A stretch of DNA of 64,000 bases from Citreicoccus inhibens (GCF_019039035.1 NZ_JAHNZT010000006.1:1-64000), one strand, 5' to 3'. Counted from the stretch's first letter, positions 17,672-26,280 are shown. Made by a program: numbers and translations. Notes: generated by a model from the letters alone, not told the origin.

Positions 17672-18613
17672 ATGTCTCGTTTCGCCACCATCGATGTGGG
17701 AACCAATTCGGTGCTGCTGCTCGTCGCCGAGCGCGCACCGGACGGGCGCTTCGAGCCCGTGTTGGAGCGGGCGGAAATCACCCGGCTCGGTCGGGGGGTG
17801 GACCAGAGCCGCCGCCTGTCGCCCGAGGGCATGGAGGCCACGCTCGAGGTGCTGACGCGCTTCGCGGACGAGGCCCGAGCCCTGGGCGCCGAGGGCATCG
17901 CGGTGTCCGCCACCAGCGCGGCGCGCGACGCGCAGAATGGCGCCGAGTTCCTGGAGGCCGCCCGCCAGCGCGCGGGCGTCACCGTGGAGATCATCTCCGG
18001 CGCATTGGAGGCGCAGCTCTCGTTCGCCGCGGTGTACTCGGACTTCGCGACCGATGCGGCCGGCCCGCTGTTGGTGGTGGACATCGGCGGAGGCTCCACT
18101 GAGTTCATCTTCGGCAACCGCGCGGGCACCGTGGAGTTCCGGCACAGCTACGACGTGGGCGCGGTGCGGCTCACCGAGCGCTTCGTGCACGCGGATCCGA
18201 TGACCGCCGAGGACCGCGCGCGCATCGAGACCTCGCTCCGGGAGACCTTCGCCGCGCATCCGCATCCGCCCGCGCCCCCAGGCTCGGTGCTGGTGGGCGT
18301 GGCGGGCACCGTCACCACGCTCTACGCCATCCAGCACGCCATCGACCCGTATGACGCCGCGCGCGTGCACGGCGGCACGCTGTCCCTGGGCGAATTGAAG
18401 GCGCTGGCCGACCGCCTCTGTCAGCTCTCGCTGGAGGAGCGCCGCAAGCTGCCCGGGCTCCAGCCCAAGCGCGCGGACGTCATCCCCGCCGGAGCGCTCA
18501 TCCTCCTGGAGGCCGTGAAGGCGCTGGGCCTCGACGGGTGCCGCGTGAGCGACCGGGGTCTCCGCTGGGGTCTGCTCGCCCATCGCTTCGGCGCGGGAGC
18601 GGCTCACTCATGA
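17672..18613 (+). CDS. Ppx/GppA-family phosphatase
   Basis: Exopolyphosphatase / pppGpp phosphatase family member of 313 residues, the short form without the C-terminal HD-type domain of E. coli Ppx. The actin-like ATPase-fold motifs are clear: 'TIDVGTNSVLLLVAE' at the N-terminus, 'VVDIGGGSTEFIFG' in the middle and 'VGVAGTVTTL' later. Residue Glu in 'SGALEAQLSFAAV' corresponds to the catalytic Glu region. I chose ATG 17672; a TTG at 17654 overlapping the previous stop is possible. It overlaps the following MFS gene by 4 bases. Whether it acts on polyphosphate or on (p)ppGpp is not decidable here. Confidence 0.88.
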   Translation: MSRFATIDVGTNSVLLLVAERAPDGRFEPVLERAEITRLGRGVDQSRRLSPEGMEATLEVLTRFADEARALGAEGIAVSATSAARDAQNGAEFLEAARQRAGVTVEIISGALEAQLSFAAVYSDFATDAAGPLLVVDIGGGSTEFIFGNRAGTVEFRHSYDVGAVRLTERFVHADPMTAEDRARIETSLRETFAAHPHPPAPPGSVLVGVAGTVTTLYAIQHAIDPYDAARVHGGTLSLGELKALADRLCQLSLEERRKLPGLQPKRADVIPAGALILLEAVKALGLDGCRVSDRGLRWGLLAHRFGAGAAHS

Positions 18614-19914
18614 ACGCCACGCCCCTGTCGGAGTCCGCTGGAGTCGGAGCGCCCCTCATGCCCGTGACGCCCCCGCCCCCCTCGGCCGCCTCGGGGGCGC
18701 GCTACGCGCTGTTCATCCTCACCCTCATCAACCTCATCAACTACCTCGACCGCTACATCATTGCGGTCGCGTTGCCGGCCATTCAGCACGAGTTCGGCAT
18801 CAACGACACACAGTCAGGCTGGCTGGGCACGGTGTTCATCATCGTGTTCATGCTGGCCTCGCCCCTGGGCGGATTCCTGGGGGACCGCATGCCGCGCAAG
18901 CTGCTGGTCGCGGGCGGCGTGCTGTTGTGGAGCCTCGCCACCGGCGCCAGCGGAGCCGCCACGTCGTTCATCACGCTGCTCATCGCGCGCGGCGTGATTG
19001 GCATTGGCGAGGCCGGCTACGGCGCCGTGGCGCCCTCCATCATCTCGGACCTCTATCCGCGCGACCTGCGCACGCGGATGCTGTCGTTCTTCTACATCGC
19101 CATCCCGGTGGGCGCGGCCATGGGCTACGGGCTGGGCGCGTGGATGACGAACAGCTACTCCTGGCACTGGGCCTTCTACGCGGGAGGCGTGCCCGGCCTC
19201 ATCCTCGGCACCCTCGCGTTCTTCATGCCCGAGCCCCAGCGCGGCGCCATGGACGGCCCCGACGCGCCCGTGAAGCTGCCCTTCCTGGAGGGCCTCAAGG
19301 GGCTGGGGCGCAACGCGGCCTTCTGGGCGACCACCACGGGCTACACGCTCATGACGTTCTCCATTGGCGGCCTGGGCTTCTGGATGCCCACCTACCTGGA
19401 GCGCGAGCGGGGCATGCCCGGCAACACCACCGGCATCGTGTTCGGCGCCATCACGGCCGTGGCGGGCCTCACGGGCACGCTGACGGGCGGGTGGCTCGGC
19501 GACAAACTGGACCGTCGGCGCGAAGGCGGGGGCCTGTGGCTGTCTGGCCTGGGCCTGCTGCTGGCCGCGCCGTGCATGTATCTGGCGGTGAATCTGCGAG
19601 ACTCGACGTTCACGTTCATCGCCATCGGCGTGGCGCAGTTCCTCGTCTTCTTCAACAGCGGCCCCATCAACGCGGCCATCGTCAACTGCGTGCCGCCCGC
19701 GTTCCGCGCCTTCGCCATGGGACTCAACGTGCTCTGCATCCACCTGCTCGGGGATGCCATCTCGCCCGTGCTCATCGGCCGAATCGCCGACGCGGCCAGC
19801 TTGAAGACGGCCATCGAGGTCAACGCCCTCCCCGTGCTGCTGGGCGGACTGGCGCTGCTGCTGGGGGCCAGGCTGCTCCGCGACGCCGCGCCTCGCGGGC
19901 GCGTCACCGCGTGA
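18610..19914 (+). CDS. MFS transporter, Spinster-like
   Basis: Major facilitator with 434 residues and about 12 hydrophobic helices. The motif 'NYLDRYIIAVALP' in helix 1, loop 2-3 'GFLGDRMPRK', and 'RGVIGIGEAGYGAVAPSIISD' in helices 4-5 are typical of the Spinster subgroup. The ATG overlaps the phosphatase stop by 4 bases. Spinster-type carriers in animals move sphingosine-1-phosphate or lysophospholipids; bacterial substrates are mostly unknown. Its 3' end overlaps by 11 bases the convergent acyltransferase gene, so a lipid link is conceivable but unproven. Confidence 0.85.
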   Translation: MNATPLSESAGVGAPLMPVTPPPPSAASGARYALFILTLINLINYLDRYIIAVALPAIQHEFGINDTQSGWLGTVFIIVFMLASPLGGFLGDRMPRKLLVAGGVLLWSLATGASGAATSFITLLIARGVIGIGEAGYGAVAPSIISDLYPRDLRTRMLSFFYIAIPVGAAMGYGLGAWMTNSYSWHWAFYAGGVPGLILGTLAFFMPEPQRGAMDGPDAPVKLPFLEGLKGLGRNAAFWATTTGYTLMTFSIGGLGFWMPTYLERERGMPGNTTGIVFGAITAVAGLTGTLTGGWLGDKLDRRREGGGLWLSGLGLLLAAPCMYLAVNLRDSTFTFIAIGVAQFLVFFNSGPINAAIVNCVPPAFRAFAMGLNVLCIHLLGDAISPVLIGRIADAASLKTAIEVNALPVLLGGLALLLGARLLRDAAPRGRVTA

Positions 19915-21229
19915 CGGTGGCCGGGGCATCCAGCCTCGGCCGGTACTCCTCCGCCAGCCGCTCCACCTCGGTGGTCAGCCGCTCGCCCTCCGTGAGCAGC
20001 AGCGCGCGCAGCCGCTGGCGGTTGCCCAGGATGAAGAACACGCTCAGGTCGCGGCGCAGCGCCTTCCAGCGCTCCGCGAAGTAGAGCGTGAGGAGCGCCA
20101 GCGGCGGCACGCCGACGAAGGCCACCACGCCCCACGGCCAGCCTCGCCACAGCGTGGCCCCCACCGTCAGCCCCACCCACCACATGAGCGCGAGCACCAA
20201 CGACGTGAGGAACTTCACCGTGGCCTGCACATCCAGCTCCGTCTTGCGGCTGGCCAGCCGCGGAACCTGATACGGCAACCCGAAGAGCGCCATGCCGAGC
20301 ACGAACAATGGCAGGCCACACACCAGCGCCAGCAGGTTCTTCACCACGAAGGGCACCACCGTGTCCTCGCGGTACTCCAGAGACAGGTCCGCGGGCCCCG
20401 CCGCGCGCACGAGCTCCAGCCGGTGACTGAATGACGACAGGTCATCGCGGATCCGCTCGAAGCGATCGGGGGCCTCGCCTCGGAACACCTGGATGCCGCG
20501 CGCCCACAGGCGCAGACGCTCCGAATCGAGCGGGCCGCCGCGCTTCAGCGCGAAGAGCTGCTCCGCGAGCTGAATCAACGGCAGGTCCGCCCACTCCTCC
20601 AGGTTCAGCGTGACGGCGCGCAGCCCCTCCGCCACGCGCTCGGTCAGCGCGCGCACCGCGTCCGGCTCTCCCGCGGCGTCCGCGGGCAGGTACGGCAGCA
20701 CGTCGATGGCGGGCCCCACGTCGATGAGCACCTCGCTGCGGAACACGTTCTTGCGCGCGTAGGTGAGGCCCACCGGGACGATGCGCACCCGAGCGCCTTC
20801 ACGCGCCGCGCCCAAGGCGATGCGCGCCGCGCCCGTCTTCAGCTCCGCCAGCATGGGCTCCGAGTGGCTCTTTCCCTCGGGGAAGATGGTGAGGGCCCGC
20901 CCCGCCACCAGCGCCCCCCGGGCCGCCTCCAACGTCCCCTCGTTCCGCCCCATCTGCGCGGGGTCATCCTGCTTGCGGTACACCGGCAGCGCATCCAGGC
21001 CGCGCAGCAGCGCGCCAATCACAGGCAGCTTGAACAGCGGCGCCTTGGCCAGGAACGTCACGCGGCGGCGCGTGAGGATGAACACCAGCGCCGGGTCGAT
21101 GAGCCCGTTGGGGTGGTTGCCCACGAAGAGCACCGGCCCCTCTCCTTCCTCGACGGGGGCATTCACCCGCACCCGGTAGAAGAGGCGAAGGGCCAGCGAC
21201 ACCACGGCTCGCACGAACGCGTAGAACAC
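19904..21229 (-). CDS. PlsC-type glycerolipid acyltransferase
   Basis: Membrane-associated acyltransferase of 441 residues. The catalytic block is 'NHPNGLIDP' (His39 and Asp45, a longer-spaced variant of HX4D). Block II is 'VYRK...NEGTLEAA', block III is 'IFPEGKSH' (116-122) and block IV is 'IVPVGLTY'. Residues about 300-385 hold two to three hydrophobic segments ('VCGLPLFVLGMALFGLP', 'LVLALMWWVGLTVGATLW'). This larger form (acyltransferase plus C-terminal membrane part) is seen in bacterial glycerol-3-phosphate or lysophosphatidate acyltransferase relatives. The exact acyl acceptor is unknown. It is convergent with the MFS gene. Confidence 0.88.
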   Translation of the reverse strand: MFYAFVRAVVSLALRLFYRVRVNAPVEEGEGPVLFVGNHPNGLIDPALVFILTRRRVTFLAKAPLFKLPVIGALLRGLDALPVYRKQDDPAQMGRNEGTLEAARGALVAGRALTIFPEGKSHSEPMLAELKTGAARIALGAAREGARVRIVPVGLTYARKNVFRSEVLIDVGPAIDVLPYLPADAAGEPDAVRALTERVAEGLRAVTLNLEEWADLPLIQLAEQLFALKRGGPLDSERLRLWARGIQVFRGEAPDRFERIRDDLSSFSHRLELVRAAGPADLSLEYREDTVVPFVVKNLLALVCGLPLFVLGMALFGLPYQVPRLASRKTELDVQATVKFLTSLVLALMWWVGLTVGATLWRGWPWGVVAFVGVPPLALLTLYFAERWKALRRDLSVFFILGNRQRLRALLLTEGERLTTEVERLAEEYRPRLDAPATVTR

Positions 21230-21383
21230 GGCCGGACTCTATACCGGACCCTCCGGGGTCCACCGGGCCCCAGCGGACACTGTCACGTCTGGATGTAGCG
21301 CTCGGCGCCACGCCGTCCCGCCCCCTGTGGCAGGCCACGTCACGCCCAGCCCATCGCACCTGTCTTGGATATCTCGTCTTTCC

Positions 21384-21399
21384 TGGCATGGCGCGTGCT
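21384..21399 (+). promoter_or_regulatory. sigma-54 (-24/-12) promoter of the Cys-rich protein gene
   Basis: TGGCATGGCGCGTGCT matches the sigma-54 consensus TGGCAC-N5-TTGCW at 12 of the informative positions with the required GG to GC spacing. It has the same layout as the pilA promoter in this window (53790-53805). Transcription would begin near 21410, giving a leader of about 90 bases. An 8-base stem (21446-21453 with 21462-21469) lies in that leader. Confidence 0.65.
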
Positions 21400-21445
21400 C
21401 TAGCAAAGCCGCGAGCGGGGCCGTCCGTCCTGGCGCCCCGCTCGG

Positions 21446-21469
21446 CGGCCCGAGGCGAGGGTCGGGCCG
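21446..21469 (+). other. leader stem-loop
   Basis: Arms CGGCCCGA and TCGGGCCG pair perfectly over 8 bases with an 8-base loop, 31 bases before the start codon of the Cys-rich protein gene. It would form in the 5' leader of a transcript from the -24/-12 promoter. No T-run follows, so it is not an ordinary terminator. A role in stability or translation is inference. Confidence 0.4.
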
Positions 21470-21499
21470 TCGCGGCTCACCCACCCTCGGAGCCCCGTC

Positions 21500-23125
21500 A
21501 TGAAACCTGGACTGTCTTTGCTGACACCCCTGCTCGCGCTCGCGGTGCTGGGAAGTTCGCCCGCCTGGGCACAGGCCGACGAACCCATCCCCGAAGGCTG
21601 TGTCGAGAAGCGCTTCTGTGATGGGACGCAGTGCTACGCGGAGGACGCGCCCCAGTCGTTGCTGGCTTGCAGTTGCGGCCTGCTCGACCCGACGTGTGGC
21701 GTGGGCAAGTGCGTGGAAGGCGAGTACTGCGACGGCAGCGCCTGCGGAGAGACGTCGCGCTGCCATCCCTCCAACTCGCCCATCTCCCGGGTGATGTGCG
21801 CGGGAGAGAAGATGAGCCCCACGTGCGAGCTGCCCGCGGGCGGCTGCGGCGTGGGCCGTTGTGAGGACGCGGCCTACTGCGATGGCTGCGGTTGTCAGCC
21901 CCGTGACGCCGCGGCCTCGCAAGCGCTGTGCGAGTGCAAGCTGGCAGAGACGCGGTTCGGCCTGGGCGAGTGCGTGAACGGGGGCTACTGCGAGAACGCA
22001 GCGAGCGAGTCCGGCCAATGCTTCAAGCCCGAGGCCGACATCTCGCGCGCCATGTGCCGAGGCGCGACGCTGGAGCAGTGCGTGGCGTCTCCCATCCAGG
22101 AGGCGACCTATTGCAAGGACGGCCGCTACTGCGACGCGAAGGATTGCTACCCCGAGGACTCGGCCATCTCCAAGATGAACTGCGCCTTCACGCCCGCGCC
22201 GCAAGAAGCCAGGCGTCTGGCCACCGCGCTGGGCCCCTATGACGTGGGGGTGATTCCCCGCCGCCCGTGGGCCTGCCCGCCGGGCTGCGAGTACATCGAG
22301 TTCTACACGGACGACGAAGACAGCCGGAATGACAACTACACCTGGGGCTGGGTGGGCGCGACGCGGCAGAACAACGCGGGCACGCGGCTGGGCTTCTGCC
22401 GGGTGGATGGCACGCGCTTCACGAACCTCGTCGACGTGTGGAATCGCGACCTCGCCATGGCCACCTACTCCGTGCTGCGCCTGGGGTCCCGCTGCCCGCC
22501 GGGCGGGATTCCCTTCACCCGCAACATGGACAACGAGGACTCGAACAACCGCAACACCTTCACGGGCAACATCTGGCCCAACGTGTCCAACCGCAACACG
22601 TCCCTCAACTTCTGTCTGTTCATGGCCACGACGCGCAGCGGGATGCATGGCTTCCCCTGGCTGGGCTTCGAGTACGGCGTGTTCGCCGCGTCGGACCACG
22701 CCTCGTCCTACTGGCGTCAGCCGGGCTACATCCACATCGATGACGAGGACGACCACAACGCCAACTCGTTCAGCTACGACAACACCGGCAACATCGGACT
22801 GCTCATCCACTCCATGGTCTGGGGTGGCGCGAACACGGAGATGCGGCTGGCGCGCGTGACGGATCCCGACCGGCCGTGCGGCGCGCAGGTCCGCTATCAC
22901 AACGGCACCTACCTCACGCCCTGGTACGACGGCGCCAACTGCTACATCAAGCGCTTCCCGCCGTCGGGCACGCCCTTCATCTGGAACAACAGCTATTACG
23001 TGTCCGCGGGACCGGGGCGCACGTGCAGCGAGGGGTACTATGATGGCGCCAACTGCTACATCATGACCGCTCCCGCCGGGACGACTGCCTTCAAGTGGGG
23101 CAACGCCTTCTATTACGCGGAATAG
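21500..23125 (+). CDS. secreted Cys-rich, repeat-built protein of unknown function
   Basis: I do not recognise this 541-residue protein. Residues 1-25 are a signal peptide (ends AWAQA). Part 1 (about 34-230) has five Cys-rich units with the pattern 'YCD...C......I...MC' at about 37-60, 75-101, 124-147, 160-187 and 207-228. Part 2 (about 257-455) has three units carrying acidic runs: 'TDDEDSRNDNYTWGW' (270), 'MDNEDSNNRNTFTGN' (343) and 'IDDEDDHNANSFSYD' (413). These look like metal-binding loops. Part 3 has two copies of 'YDGANCYI' with a following 'F.W.N..YY' (474-502 and 512-540). No lipobox, catalytic motif or sorting tail is seen, so an extracellular or cell-surface structural protein is likely. 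It has a -24/-12 promoter upstream, GGAG before ATG 21500, and is monocistronic. Confidence 0.85.
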   Translation: MKPGLSLLTPLLALAVLGSSPAWAQADEPIPEGCVEKRFCDGTQCYAEDAPQSLLACSCGLLDPTCGVGKCVEGEYCDGSACGETSRCHPSNSPISRVMCAGEKMSPTCELPAGGCGVGRCEDAAYCDGCGCQPRDAAASQALCECKLAETRFGLGECVNGGYCENAASESGQCFKPEADISRAMCRGATLEQCVASPIQEATYCKDGRYCDAKDCYPEDSAISKMNCAFTPAPQEARRLATALGPYDVGVIPRRPWACPPGCEYIEFYTDDEDSRNDNYTWGWVGATRQNNAGTRLGFCRVDGTRFTNLVDVWNRDLAMATYSVLRLGSRCPPGGIPFTRNMDNEDSNNRNTFTGNIWPNVSNRNTSLNFCLFMATTRSGMHGFPWLGFEYGVFAASDHASSYWRQPGYIHIDDEDDHNANSFSYDNTGNIGLLIHSMVWGGANTEMRLARVTDPDRPCGAQVRYHNGTYLTPWYDGANCYIKRFPPSGTPFIWNNSYYVSAGPGRTCSEGYYDGANCYIMTAPAGTTAFKWGNAFYYAE

Positions 23126-23138
23126 CGCGCGCCCGGCC

Positions 23139-23822
23139 CTAGCGCGCGGCGGCCAACCGACGCTGCATCACGTCCAAGGCCGCCGCGCAGCTCTGATTGA
23201 ACGCGAGGACCAGGGCGGGCAGCTCGGTCGCGACCACGCCGCCGGGCGTCGCCAGGGTCGCCTCGGATTCGCCGAACGCCTCGTCCGTCCAGACGGGCGC
23301 GCCGTCTCGGCCATACACGGTGACGACGAGCGTGGAGAACGCCCGAGACCGGATGCCCACGACCTCGGTCGACAAGCTCCAGCGCTCGTAGATGACCGCG
23401 ACCGCGTCCACGTCCAGCGCCGTGGCCAATGTCCGAGCCATCTCCGGCGCGAGCGTGGTGGACTCGACCGCCTGCCGTCCCGTCACGAAGCGCATCCCCG
23501 GCGCGGTGTAGTACCCCGCCACCTCCGGCGTGCTCACCGACACATAGACTGGGTGCGCCGTCACCACGTCGAGCGGCACGACCTCGTAGCGCCCCTCCGT
23601 CCACATCCGGGCGAAGGTCTTCACGTTCGCCTCGGCCGTCCGGGTCTTGGCCTCCAGCAGATGGGTGGCGCCGCGCAGGCCGTTCGGATCAACCGCGTGC
23701 TGAACAATGGCGATCCGCTTCACGGCCTGGAGCGCGTCCGTCCGCACGAAGAAGCGCTGACACCCCGCGCAGACCAGCAGCGCGAGCAGGACAAGCATTC
23801 CCTTCACGACACCGTGACGCAT
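23139..23822 (-). CDS. hypothetical lipoprotein
   Basis: A 227-residue protein with a lipoprotein signal ('LLVCAGC', Cys21). The mature part begins with 'AVKRIAIVQHAVDP', a strand often seen in nucleotide-free Rossmann-like periplasmic domains of the CsgG/LpoB kind. It continues with 'DVDAVAVIYERWSLSTEV' and 'STLVVTVYGRDGAPVW'. This pattern of a predicted periplasmic alpha/beta domain resembles LpoB/CsgG-like folds but I cannot assign it with confidence. It is convergent with the Cys-rich protein gene (13 bases between the stops) and 88 bases downstream of nothing on the same strand except the M28 gene end. Confidence 0.75.
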   Translation of the reverse strand: MRHGVVKGMLVLLALLVCAGCQRFFVRTDALQAVKRIAIVQHAVDPNGLRGATHLLEAKTRTAEANVKTFARMWTEGRYEVVPLDVVTAHPVYVSVSTPEVAGYYTAPGMRFVTGRQAVESTTLAPEMARTLATALDVDAVAVIYERWSLSTEVVGIRSRAFSTLVVTVYGRDGAPVWTDEAFGESEATLATPGGVVATELPALVLAFNQSCAAALDVMQRRLAAAR

Positions 23823-23910
23823 GACATCCCCTCGCGATGGTGCAGCGCGGAGGCTCGGTGGGCGAGCCCCCGCGCGTCAAGGGAATGGCCACGCGGGCCA
23901 GCCCGTCACG

Positions 23911-25158
23911 TCAGGGGCGCGCGGTGTCCAGGGCCGTGGACGCGGTGCCCTTGGCCAACTCCGCCACGTAGGCCGCGGCGAGTTGGGCGAACTTGACCGA
24001 GTTCTGCGCCGAGCCCGCGGTCTGCGTCAGCGTGTCATTGACGCTGTGGATGTAGGGATTGTCCTGGCCCATCAGCGCCTCGAAGGGGATGGAGCTGGCG
24101 TAGCCCTGGTTGTACCAGGAGGCGTGGTCCGAGCAGGCATACCCGCACCGCGTGGACGTGCTCGTCACGCCCGGCATGTATTGCTTGATGAGGTTGGTGA
24201 GGAACGTGTTCTGCGCGGCCGTGGTGTAGTCGGACACCAGGACGATGTCGTAGCTGGAGCCGCGATAGTTGGTCATGTCCAGTTGGAGCACGCCCACCAC
24301 GTTCTTCCCGCTGCTCTTGTATTGAGCGGCGATGGCGGCCGAGCCCTTCAGACCAATCTCCTCGGCCGCATAGGCGATGAACTGGACCGTGCGCGCCGGA
24401 CGGTAGCCCTTCGCCACGGCCACGCGAATGACCTCGGTGAGCGTGGCCACGCCGGAGGCATCGTCATCCGCGCCGGGGGCGCTCAGGTTGGAGCCGCTGA
24501 CGTTGATGGAGTCCAGGTGCGCGCCCAGCACCACCACCTCGCTGGGAAGCGAAGTCCCCTGGATGGTGAGGATGACCGAGGGCTGCGGCGACGTGGAGGC
24601 CGGGTGCGTGAAGAACGCCACGGAGATATCCGCGCGCCCCGCCGCCAGCGTCGTCCAGCGGCTCTTCAGCCAGTTGGCCGCATCCAGGCCGCCCTGCTGG
24701 TTGTAGCGGCGCGAGGTCCATGACGTGGACAGTGAGGTGATGGTGCTGCGCAGGCTGCTCTCCGCGACCTGGGGGAGCAGCGCGTTCACCGTCGCCGCGT
24801 TGTCCAACGTGTAGCTCACCAGCGCGGGCGCGACACGCGGCGTGGCCCCCGCCTCCACCGCGGCCAGGGCCTGCGCCTCGGAGTCATGCGCGATGAAGCC
24901 CGCGCAGCGATTCAGCTTGGAGTGCATGACCTCGGCCAGCTTCTCCACCTGCGACGCGGGGACGCGCAGCACCGCCACGCCATCCTTCTCACGCACGACC
25001 GAAGGCAACTCCAAGCCCTGCCCCTGGAACGAGGCCCGCGCCGGCACCAGCGCATCCGAGCCAATCGTTATCCAGACATCCGGCTCCGCCGCTCCCGCGA
25101 GCACCGGGGTGGCGAGCAGCAGCGACAGGGTCAACACTCCCAGCTTCAGCGTCGTCAT
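23911..25158 (-). CDS. secreted M28-family aminopeptidase
   Basis: Zinc aminopeptidase of 415 residues, related to Vibrio (Aeromonas) leucine aminopeptidase. Signal peptide 1-22; propeptide-like region about 25-125; M28 catalytic domain about 130-400. The two-zinc set is complete: His214 ('GAHLDSI'), Asp231 ('APGADDDASG'), catalytic Glu266 and ligand Glu267 ('AAEEIGL'), Asp294 ('LDMTNY') and His371 ('YIHSVNDT'). 'RCGYACSDH' supplies the disulfide seen in the Vibrio enzyme. ATG 25158 has a strong GGAGGAG; the longer frame is rejected. A 21-base perfect palindrome (25172-25192) lies right before the ribosome site, so the gene is probably repressor-controlled. An exoenzyme suits a predatory, protein-feeding lifestyle. 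Confidence 0.93.
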   Translation of the reverse strand: MTTLKLGVLTLSLLLATPVLAGAAEPDVWITIGSDALVPARASFQGQGLELPSVVREKDGVAVLRVPASQVEKLAEVMHSKLNRCAGFIAHDSEAQALAAVEAGATPRVAPALVSYTLDNAATVNALLPQVAESSLRSTITSLSTSWTSRRYNQQGGLDAANWLKSRWTTLAAGRADISVAFFTHPASTSPQPSVILTIQGTSLPSEVVVLGAHLDSINVSGSNLSAPGADDDASGVATLTEVIRVAVAKGYRPARTVQFIAYAAEEIGLKGSAAIAAQYKSSGKNVVGVLQLDMTNYRGSSYDIVLVSDYTTAAQNTFLTNLIKQYMPGVTSTSTRCGYACSDHASWYNQGYASSIPFEALMGQDNPYIHSVNDTLTQTAGSAQNSVKFAQLAAAYVAELAKGTASTALDTARP

Positions 25159-25171
25159 CGCTCCTCCAGCT

Positions 25172-25192
25172 ATTTCGCGATTATCGCGAAAT
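25172..25192. promoter_or_regulatory. perfect 21-base palindrome, candidate operator of the aminopeptidase gene
   Basis: Ten-base arms ATTTCGCGAT and ATCGCGAAAT around a single central T. It starts 14 bases upstream of the aminopeptidase start codon, directly next to the Shine-Dalgarno sequence. In DNA of about 70 % G+C an AT-containing palindrome of this length is very unlikely by chance. A dimeric helix-turn-helix repressor site is the simplest reading; a leader hairpin is an alternative. No candidate regulator gene is adjacent except the LysR at 25369-26274, whose own candidate site differs. Confidence 0.65.
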
Positions 25193-25368
25193 GCTGCTTT
25201 ATGAGACCAATGGAGCCGGCGCGCAGCGGGATTGCCCTGCGGGGCATGCTCGGAGTGCTCGGTTCTGGACACTGCTTCGCGGAGCCGCGTCAATCCCAGA
25301 CATGGAGGATGGCGGGACCCGACAGCCACCTCAAGCATCGTCGTCCAGCGACACGGGTGCGATTCACC

Positions 25369-26274
25369 TCAGCGAACTCGCTCGGAGACAGCTGCGCCGC
25401 GCAGCGAGTCGACCAGCAGGCGCGCGTTCGTGGACAGGGCGTCATACGCGCGAACGCACAGCGACAACTGGCGCACGGCCCAGGGCTCCTCCAAGGCCAC
25501 CTTGCGCAAAGGGAGTGAACGCTGGCACCGGGTGGCAGCGGACTCAGGAACCACGCCCACGCCCACGCCGTGCGCGACCATCCGGCAGACCGCGTCGAAG
25601 CTCCGCAGGCGCACCCGATACCGGAGCCTCCGCCCCATGCGGGCCGCGTGCACCCCAAGGTGCTCCTGGAGCGCGCTGCCCTCCTCCAAGCCAATCAAGG
25701 GCTCGTCCAGGATGGCCTCGAAGCGCGCGCTTCGCCGCGTCGCCAGCGCATGCCCCCGCGCGGTCACCAGGACCAGGCGGTCCACTTGCAGGGGAAAGGT
25801 CTGGAGCCGCCCCAGGTCCACCGAGTCGGCGACGAGGCCCACCTCCGCGCGCCCCTCCGCCACGGCCAGGACAATCTCCGCGCTGGAACGCTCCTCCAGG
25901 TCCACGTCCACGTGCGGATGCGTGGAGAGAAAAGCGCCGAGCCGCGCCGGAAGGAACTCGGTGAGGGCCGCGGTGTTGGTCAGCAGGCGCACCTGTCCCT
26001 TCAGTCCACTCGCGAAGGTGGCCAGGTCCCCGCGCAAGTGCTCCACCTGCTGCAACACGGCACGCGCATGGTGCGCCAAGGCCCGCCCCGCCTCCGTGGG
26101 CCGAATCCCTCGCCGCTCCCGCTCGAGGAGCGGCACGCGCAGCTCGTCCTCCATCGCGCGGATGCGCGCGCTCGCGGACGCCAGCGCGAGGTGAGAGCGC
26201 TCGGCGCCTCGGGTGATGCTGCCCTGGTCGATGATGTGGAGGAACAATCGCAGGTCGGTCAGGTCGAAGCGCAT
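25369..26274 (-). CDS. LysR-family transcriptional regulator
   Basis: DNA-binding regulator of 301 residues, normal LysR length. Helix-turn-helix at 1-62 ('DQGSITRGAERSHLALASAS', 'MEDELRVPLLERERRG'), effector-binding domain about 90-290 with 'RAEVGLVADSVD' and 'MVAHGVGVGVVPE'. ATG 26274 begins 'MRFDLTDLRLFLHI', a canonical LysR start; the open frame upstream (85 codons) is not conserved. It is divergent from a TauE-type exporter gene with 82 bases between start codons and an inverted repeat with a T-N11-A core at 26281-26303 directly in front of it. Confidence 0.92.
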   Translation of the reverse strand: MRFDLTDLRLFLHIIDQGSITRGAERSHLALASASARIRAMEDELRVPLLERERRGIRPTEAGRALAHHARAVLQQVEHLRGDLATFASGLKGQVRLLTNTAALTEFLPARLGAFLSTHPHVDVDLEERSSAEIVLAVAEGRAEVGLVADSVDLGRLQTFPLQVDRLVLVTARGHALATRRSARFEAILDEPLIGLEEGSALQEHLGVHAARMGRRLRYRVRLRSFDAVCRMVAHGVGVGVVPESAATRCQRSLPLRKVALEEPWAVRQLSLCVRAYDALSTNARLLVDSLRGAAVSERVR

Positions 26275-26280
26275 GGGTCC

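Noticed and set aside
21230-21499. Small gene in the gap before the Cys-rich protein
   Set aside because: Short frames here lack a ribosome site and conserved sequence; the gap is explained by promoter and leader.
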